From Agromyces mediolanus (lineage in GTDB: Bacteria > Actinomycetota > Actinomycetes > Actinomycetales > Microbacteriaceae): a stretch of 40,757 nucleotides of DNA. Position 1 is the first letter of the stretch; every line of letters starts with the position of its first letter. The stretch covers positions 99,045 through 139,801 of the forward strand of contig NZ_BMRJ01000002.1 in assembly GCF_014648575.1 (NCBI RefSeq), read 5' to 3'. Positions 34,727 to 40,757 of this stretch are shown one piece after another. The position numbers and the translations under genes were made by a program. The notes under the pieces were generated by a model. It had not been told where the DNA came from and ran no database searches. It was given only the letters and a program-made list of their open reading frames with translations.

Positions 34727-35665
34727 TCAGCTGCGGAACACGATGTTGCGCGGCTCCTCGCCGGCGAGCATCCGCTCGATCTGCTCGCGCAGCAGCCGGG
34801 CCATGCGCGGCATCATCGCCGAGGAGGCCCCGCCGACGTGCGGCGTGATCAGCACGTTCGGCAGCGCGAAGAGGGGATGCCCCTCGGGCAGCGGCTCCGG
34901 GTCGACCACGTCGAGCGCGAAGCGGAGCCGCCCGCTGCGGGCCTCGGCGAGCACCGCCTCGGGGTCGGCGACCTTGCCGCGGGCGACGTTGACGACGAGC
35001 GCCCCATCAGGCAGCGCGGCGAGGAACTCGGCGTCCACGAGGCCCGTCGTCGCCTCGGTGAGGGGCACGCCGACGACGACGATCTCGGCCGCGGGCAGCA
35101 GCTCGGGCAGCTCGTCGATGCCGTGCACGTGACCGCGCTCGTCGTCGCGGGCGCGGCTCGCGACGCGGGTGAGCTCGACCTCGAAGGGGGCCAGGCGCTC
35201 CTCGATCGCCCGGCCGACGCCGCCGACGCCGAGGAGCAGCACCCGCCGGTCGGCGAGGCTGGCCCGGCGCACGGGCGCCCAGCGGCCCTCGTCGGCGGCG
35301 CGAACGAACTCGGGGATGCCGCGTTGCGCGGCGATCATCAGGCCGACGGCGAGCTCGGCCGTGGAGGGCTCGTGCACGCTCGCGGCGTTCGCGAGCACGT
35401 GGCCGGCGGGCAGCACCTCGACGAGGTCGTCGTAGCCGATCGACTGCGACTGCACGAGGCGGCACTCGACGCCGGCGAGCGCGCCCACCTTGTCGGCCGC
35501 GTCCATGTAGGGCGGCACGACGAGGTCGAGCTGCGGTGCGGGCGGAGGCGAATCGAGCCCCCAGACGAGCACTTCGGCTCCGTCTGGCACGCCGCCCGGC
35601 GTGGCCTCGAGGGCCCGCAGCAGGGTCTCGCCGGGCACGGTCACCGTGAGTCGCGCGTCGCTCAT
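34727..35665 (-). CDS. D-isomer-specific 2-hydroxyacid dehydrogenase
   Basis: A 312-residue enzyme. The NAD-binding fingerprint is LLLGVGGVGRAIEERL (146-151). The catalytic residues are Arg229 (NVARG), Glu257 (DVVDPEPLP) and His276 (TPHVGG). Fold and length match the GhrA/phosphoglycerate-dehydrogenase-like group that reduces 2-keto acids such as glyoxylate or pyruvate. It lies upstream of the serine hydrolase in the same direction with 58 bp between, so the two may share a transcript. No ligand clue. Confidence 0.93.
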   Translation of the reverse strand: MSDARLTVTVPGETLLRALEATPGGVPDGAEVLVWGLDSPPPAPQLDLVVPPYMDAADKVGALAGVECRLVQSQSIGYDDLVEVLPAGHVLANAASVHEPSTAELAVGLMIAAQRGIPEFVRAADEGRWAPVRRASLADRRVLLLGVGGVGRAIEERLAPFEVELTRVASRARDDERGHVHGIDELPELLPAAEIVVVGVPLTEATTGLVDAEFLAALPDGALVVNVARGKVADPEAVLAEARSGRLRFALDVVDPEPLPEGHPLFALPNVLITPHVGGASSAMMPRMARLLREQIERMLAGEEPRNIVFRS

Positions 35666-35739
35666 GCCGCCATCCTTCCAGAGCCGCCGTGCACCCGCCG
35701 GGACGGGCGCGACGCGGGCGCCGCTGCTAGCTTGGGCGC

Positions 35740-37759
<2,020 letters not shown>

Positions 37760-37766
37760 GCGTCAC

Positions 37767-37784
37767 GGCCGGGCGGGCCCGGCC
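37767..37784. terminator. Short GC hairpin after gdhA
   Basis: GGCCGGG at 37767-37773 pairs with CCCGGCC at 37778-37784 around a 4-nt loop, in the 53-bp gap between the convergent gdhA and MFS genes. Only 7 bp and no T-run, so modest support. Confidence 0.45.
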
Positions 37785-37812
37785 CGGCACGGCCCTCCCT
37801 CGGGCGGCAGCC

Positions 37813-39267
37813 CTACCTCAGGCGGGCGGCCCGGGCCCGGCGGGCGCCGCCGAAGCGGCCCCGGCGCGGCGGGACGGCCGTGTCCGACGCATCCGCGATG
37901 GGGCTCGCCTCGGTCGGCACCTGCAGCGCCTCCGCGGGGATGACCGGCACGGCTTCGGTGCGCACCGCGGGGATGGCCGAGGTCGGCACGACGGCGATCG
38001 CGGCGGTCGGCGGCTCCTCGAAGCGCACCGCGGCGGCCCAGCGGCGCTCGGGATGCCGCACCAGGCGCATGCCGCGCGACACCACGAGCCAGCCGAGGCC
38101 GATCAGGGCGGCGACGCCCGCGGCGATCGCGGCGACGCCGAGGCCCCAGCGCGGGCCCCAGCTGTTCGCCACGGCGCCGACGATCGGAGCGCCGATGGGC
38201 GTGCCGCCCGACAGGATCGCGAAGTACAGCGCCAGCACGCGCCCGCGCAGCACCGGCTCGGTGGTCGTCTGCACGTAGCCGTTCGCCGTCGTGAGCAGCG
38301 TCACCGCGGTGAAGCCGATGAGCACGGTCGAGGCGGCGAACCAGCCGAACTCCGGCATGATCGCCGAGACCAGCGCGGCGACGCCGAATCCGGCCGCCGC
38401 GAGGATGATGATGCGCATGCGGGCGCGCTCGCGCCGGGCGGCGAGCAGGGCGCCCGCGAGCGAGCCGATCGCGAGGATCGAGTTGAGCAGGCCGTACTCG
38501 CCGGCGCCGCGGCCGAACTCGACCGCCATCGTCGAGGAGAAGATCGGGAAGTTCATGCCGAACGCGCCCACGAGGAACACGATCACGAAGACGACGACGA
38601 GGTCGGGGCGGCTCCACACGTAGCGGAAGCCCGCGATGAAGGCGCCGCGCTCGCGCGGGGCCCGAGGCATCCGCTTGAGCTTGCGTCCGCGCAGCATGGC
38701 GAGCGCGGCGAGCACCGCGACGAAGGTGGCCGCGTTGATCACGAACACCCAGCCGGAGCCGACGACGACGATGAGCAGGCCCGCGACGGCCGGGCCGATG
38801 AGCCGGGCGGTGTTGAACGAGGCGGAGTTCAGGGCGACGGCGTTCGACATGTCGGAGCTCGCGACGAGGTCGGTGACGAAGGTCTGCCTGGCCGGGTTGT
38901 CGACGGCGTTCACGATGCCGAGGAGCCCGGCGAAGATGTAGAGGTGCCAGAGCTCGGCGTGGCCGAAGATCAGCAGCATGCCGAGCGCGAGGCCGAGCAG
39001 CATCATCGAGGACTGCGTCACGACGAGGATCTTGCGACGGTCGAAGCGGTCGGCGATGAGCCCGGTGACGGGCACGAGGAGGAGCTGCGGGGCGAACTGC
39101 AGCGCCATCGTGATGCCGACGGCGAGGGCGTCGTTGTCGCTGAGCTCGGTGAGGACGACCCAGTTCTGGGCGGTGGCCTGCATCCACGCGCCGATGTTCG
39201 ACACGAGGGCCCCGATGAACCAGATGCGGTAGTTGACGTGGGCGAGGGAACGGAACATGGCACTCAC
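37813..39267 (-). CDS. MFS transporter, multidrug/EntS-like (DHA3-type)
   Basis: A transporter of about 484 residues. GTG 39267 overlaps the MarR stop as GTGA; ATG 39258 is the alternative. FRSLAHVNYRIWFIGALVSNIGAWMQATAQNWVVL is the typical DHA3 start, and LIADRFDRRKILV the MFS loop motif. After the 12 helices there is a disordered C-terminal tail of about 90 residues, rich in Pro/Val/Ala and ending in RRGRFGGARRARAARLR. It is probably an exporter controlled by the adjacent MarR; the substrate is unknown. Confidence 0.92.
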   Translation of the reverse strand: MSAMFRSLAHVNYRIWFIGALVSNIGAWMQATAQNWVVLTELSDNDALAVGITMALQFAPQLLLVPVTGLIADRFDRRKILVVTQSSMMLLGLALGMLLIFGHAELWHLYIFAGLLGIVNAVDNPARQTFVTDLVASSDMSNAVALNSASFNTARLIGPAVAGLLIVVVGSGWVFVINAATFVAVLAALAMLRGRKLKRMPRAPRERGAFIAGFRYVWSRPDLVVVFVIVFLVGAFGMNFPIFSSTMAVEFGRGAGEYGLLNSILAIGSLAGALLAARRERARMRIIILAAAGFGVAALVSAIMPEFGWFAASTVLIGFTAVTLLTTANGYVQTTTEPVLRGRVLALYFAILSGGTPIGAPIVGAVANSWGPRWGLGVAAIAAGVAALIGLGWLVVSRGMRLVRHPERRWAAAVRFEEPPTAAIAVVPTSAIPAVRTEAVPVIPAEALQVPTEASPIADASDTAVPPRRGRFGGARRARAARLR

Positions 39268-39746
39268 TGGTCGATGAGCCTCCCGAGGATCGTGGTGGCG
39301 CGGGCGAGCGTCTCGCGCTCGTCGGGGGAGAGGGCGGCGTAGCGCTTCGCGATCCACGCGTCGCGCCGCTTGCGGGTCTCGAGCACGACGCGCGAGCCCG
39401 CCTCGGTCGCGGTGACGAGCACCTTGCGGCCGTCGTCGGGGGAGCTCGAGCGCACCGCGTAGCCGGCGTCGACGAGGCAGTTCACCGTGCGGTTCATCGA
39501 CGGGGCGGTGACCCGCTCGAGCTCGGCGAGCCGGCCGATGGTGAGCGGGCCTTCGCTGTGGATCCAGCCGAGGGTGGAGAACTGCGAGCCGCTGATCTCG
39601 GTGTCGCTGCGCTCCTGACGGAGCCGCCGCGACAGCCGCATGATCGCGATGCGCAGCTCGGTGGACTGCTCGGCGAGGGTACGACGGCGGGATGCCTCGG
39701 GGCGGCGTGCGTCGGTCGAGGCGGTGCTGGTCGCGGCATCCGTCAT
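39264..39746 (-). CDS. MarR family transcriptional regulator
   Basis: This 160-residue protein has the MarR winged helix at about residues 55-115 (SQFSTLGWIHSEGPLTIGRLAELERVTAPSMNRTVNCLVDAGYAVRSSSPDDGRKVLVTATEAG), with the DDGR wing intact. The first 25 residues are disordered. It is the first gene of an operon with the MFS exporter (GTGA overlap). AT-rich TTAG/CTAA dyads upstream suggest autoregulation; a toxic substrate of the exporter is the likely inducer. Confidence 0.94.
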   Translation of the reverse strand: MTDAATSTASTDARRPEASRRRTLAEQSTELRIAIMRLSRRLRQERSDTEISGSQFSTLGWIHSEGPLTIGRLAELERVTAPSMNRTVNCLVDAGYAVRSSSPDDGRKVLVTATEAGSRVVLETRKRRDAWIAKRYAALSPDERETLARATTILGRLIDQ

Positions 39747-39750
39747 GATC

Positions 39751-39777
39751 GTTAGTCTAACAAATTAGTGTGGCTAA
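39751..39777. promoter_or_regulatory. Candidate MarR operator/promoter region
   Basis: GTTAG-T-CTAAC (39751-39761) is a perfect 11-nt dyad beginning 5 bp before the MarR start. A second TTAG-N5-CTAA dyad is at 39765-39777. This is one of the most AT-rich stretches in the window. Confidence 0.5.
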
Positions 39778-39837
39778 GTAAATCGAGCGAGCCCGCCGGG
39801 CCGTGCGCGCCCGGAGTCCGCCTGCCATGATGAGCGC

Positions 39838-40686
39838 ATGGCGACCTTCACCGACTCGCACGGCGTCCGGATCCACTACGAGTCGTGGCGGGTGCCCGAC
39901 GCCCACGCGGTGATCCAGCTCGCCCACGGCGTCGGCGAGCACATCGGCCGCTACGGCGAGCTCATCGCGGCGCTGAACGCGGCCGGCTACTCGGTCTGGG
40001 CCGACGACCACCGCGGCCACGGCAAGACGGGCTTCGAGCAGCACGGCGGCGACCTCACCCGGATGGGCAAGCTCGGGCCCGGCGGGCTCGTCGCGACGAT
40101 CGCGGCGGTCGAGCAGTTCACCGAGGTGATCCGCGAGACCGAGGGCTACGAACTGCCGCTCGTCTACCTCGGCCACTCCTGGGGCTCGCTCATGGGGCAG
40201 ATCATCGTGAACCGGCACGCCGAACGCTACGACGGCGTGGTGCTCACCGGCACCGCCTACCGCACCCTCCGGCACATGAACGGTGGCGACCTCAACAAGC
40301 GGCACGCGCACCTCGGCGCGACGACGGTCGAGTGGCTCTCCCGCGACCGCGCCGTCGCCGAGGCGTTCATGGCCGACCCGTACACGACCGACGTCTCGCT
40401 GCAGAAGCTCTTCGGCCTGGTCGACGCCGCGCGCCTCCTCGGCCGACCGGCGCGGAACCTGCCGAAGGAGCTGCCGCTGCTGATCATGGTCGGTGACGAC
40501 GATCCGCTCGGCGGTGAGGAGAGCGCGCGCCGGCTCGCCGAGGCGTATGTGCGCCGATCGGGCCTCGTCGACGTCGAGCTGATCGTGTACGCGGGTGCGC
40601 GGCACGAGATCTTCAACGAGACGAACCGCGAGGAGGTGCGCGCCGACCTCGTCGCCTGGCTCGACGAGCGCTTCGCCGTCGACTGA
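39838..40686 (+). CDS. Alpha/beta hydrolase, monoacylglycerol-lipase-like
   Basis: This 282-residue protein has no signal peptide. QLAHGVGEHIGRY and WADDHRGHGKTG are typical of the monoglyceride lipase/lysophospholipase (Hydrolase_4) group. The nucleophile is Ser114 in LGHSWGS, the acid is likely Asp222 (GDDDPLGG) and the base His256 (GARHEIFNE). It hydrolyses mono-acyl lipids or similar esters in the cytosol. It is followed 10 bp after the stop by the longest palindrome of the window. Confidence 0.92.
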   Translation: MATFTDSHGVRIHYESWRVPDAHAVIQLAHGVGEHIGRYGELIAALNAAGYSVWADDHRGHGKTGFEQHGGDLTRMGKLGPGGLVATIAAVEQFTEVIRETEGYELPLVYLGHSWGSLMGQIIVNRHAERYDGVVLTGTAYRTLRHMNGGDLNKRHAHLGATTVEWLSRDRAVAEAFMADPYTTDVSLQKLFGLVDAARLLGRPARNLPKELPLLIMVGDDDPLGGEESARRLAEAYVRRSGLVDVELIVYAGARHEIFNETNREEVRADLVAWLDERFAVD

Positions 40687-40696
40687 TCCCCGCGTT

Positions 40697-40750
40697 CCCC
40701 TGTTCCGACTTGCCCGACTTTCATGAAAGTCGGGCAAGTCGGAACAGGGG
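40697..40750. repeat. Dispersed palindrome, copy D (54 nt, perfect)
   Basis: Twenty-seven-base arms with no mismatch and no loop. The inner 28 nt equal copies B and C; the outer arms add GAC, TTCC and CCCCTG on the left with their exact complements on the right. The flank is therefore also symmetric, unlike in copy B. Confidence 0.95.
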
Positions 40751-40757
40751 CGGCTCA

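Overview
The window is very GC-rich DNA (roughly 70%). Asp is almost always GAC, GTG starts are common, and intergenic gaps are short. It encodes ABC sugar importers, PF03583-type lipases, ROK and TetR regulators and a peptidoglycan-binding efflux adaptor. This points to a high-GC actinomycete, most likely Microbacteriaceae; the family assignment is inferred from style and gene content. I found no tRNA, rRNA, CRISPR array, transposase or phage gene. No gene-free stretch exceeds about 200 bp.

Positions 1-23000 are dominated by carbohydrate acquisition. A secreted PF10091/GH144-like glucanase (1-1527, cut by the window edge) and a TetR repressor (TetR1) lie next to a CUT1 sugar importer (lipoprotein plus two permeases) and a GH1 beta-glucosidase. 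A POT-family transporter, a DPM-like glycosyltransferase, an MFS transporter coupled to a type B carboxylesterase, a secreted lipase and a MacAB-like efflux operon follow. Next is a second TetR (TetR2, a paralogue of TetR1) whose stop codon overlaps the start of a ROK repressor. Divergent from it is an MFS-PAP2-GH3 operon in which every junction is an ATGA overlap. The two MFS genes are paralogues. AT-rich dyads of the form AAAACC-N11/12-GGTTTT precede the glucanase, the TetR1/importer pair, the first MFS gene (degenerate) and the TetR2/second MFS pair. I infer a multi-locus regulon for a beta-glucan or beta-glucoside, with beta-1,2-glucan/sophorose as the leading but unproven candidate.

Positions 23000-40757 are more ordinary metabolism and regulation. 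They hold a DUF4190-like membrane protein, a zinc alcohol dehydrogenase, a VOC protein, a TetR divergent from a RibD/DHFR-like reductase, and a small secreted peptidoglycan-binding protein. A GntR regulator is paired with an FMN-dependent alpha-hydroxy-acid dehydrogenase that has a histone-like tail. Then come a NYN-LOTUS protein, an aldo/keto reductase, two SxxK serine hydrolases, a 2-hydroxyacid dehydrogenase, a small membrane protein, NADP-type glutamate dehydrogenase, a MarR-MFS operon and a monoacylglycerol-lipase-like hydrolase.

Two genome-scale signals run through the window. One is a dispersed perfect palindrome with half-site TTGCCCGACTTTCA (four copies, always at gene ends). The other is the word GGATGCCTC/GAGGCATCC, which I counted about 20 times by eye. 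It occurs in either orientation regardless of gene direction, often at the cost of rare codons, and as an inverted pair in one strong intergenic hairpin.
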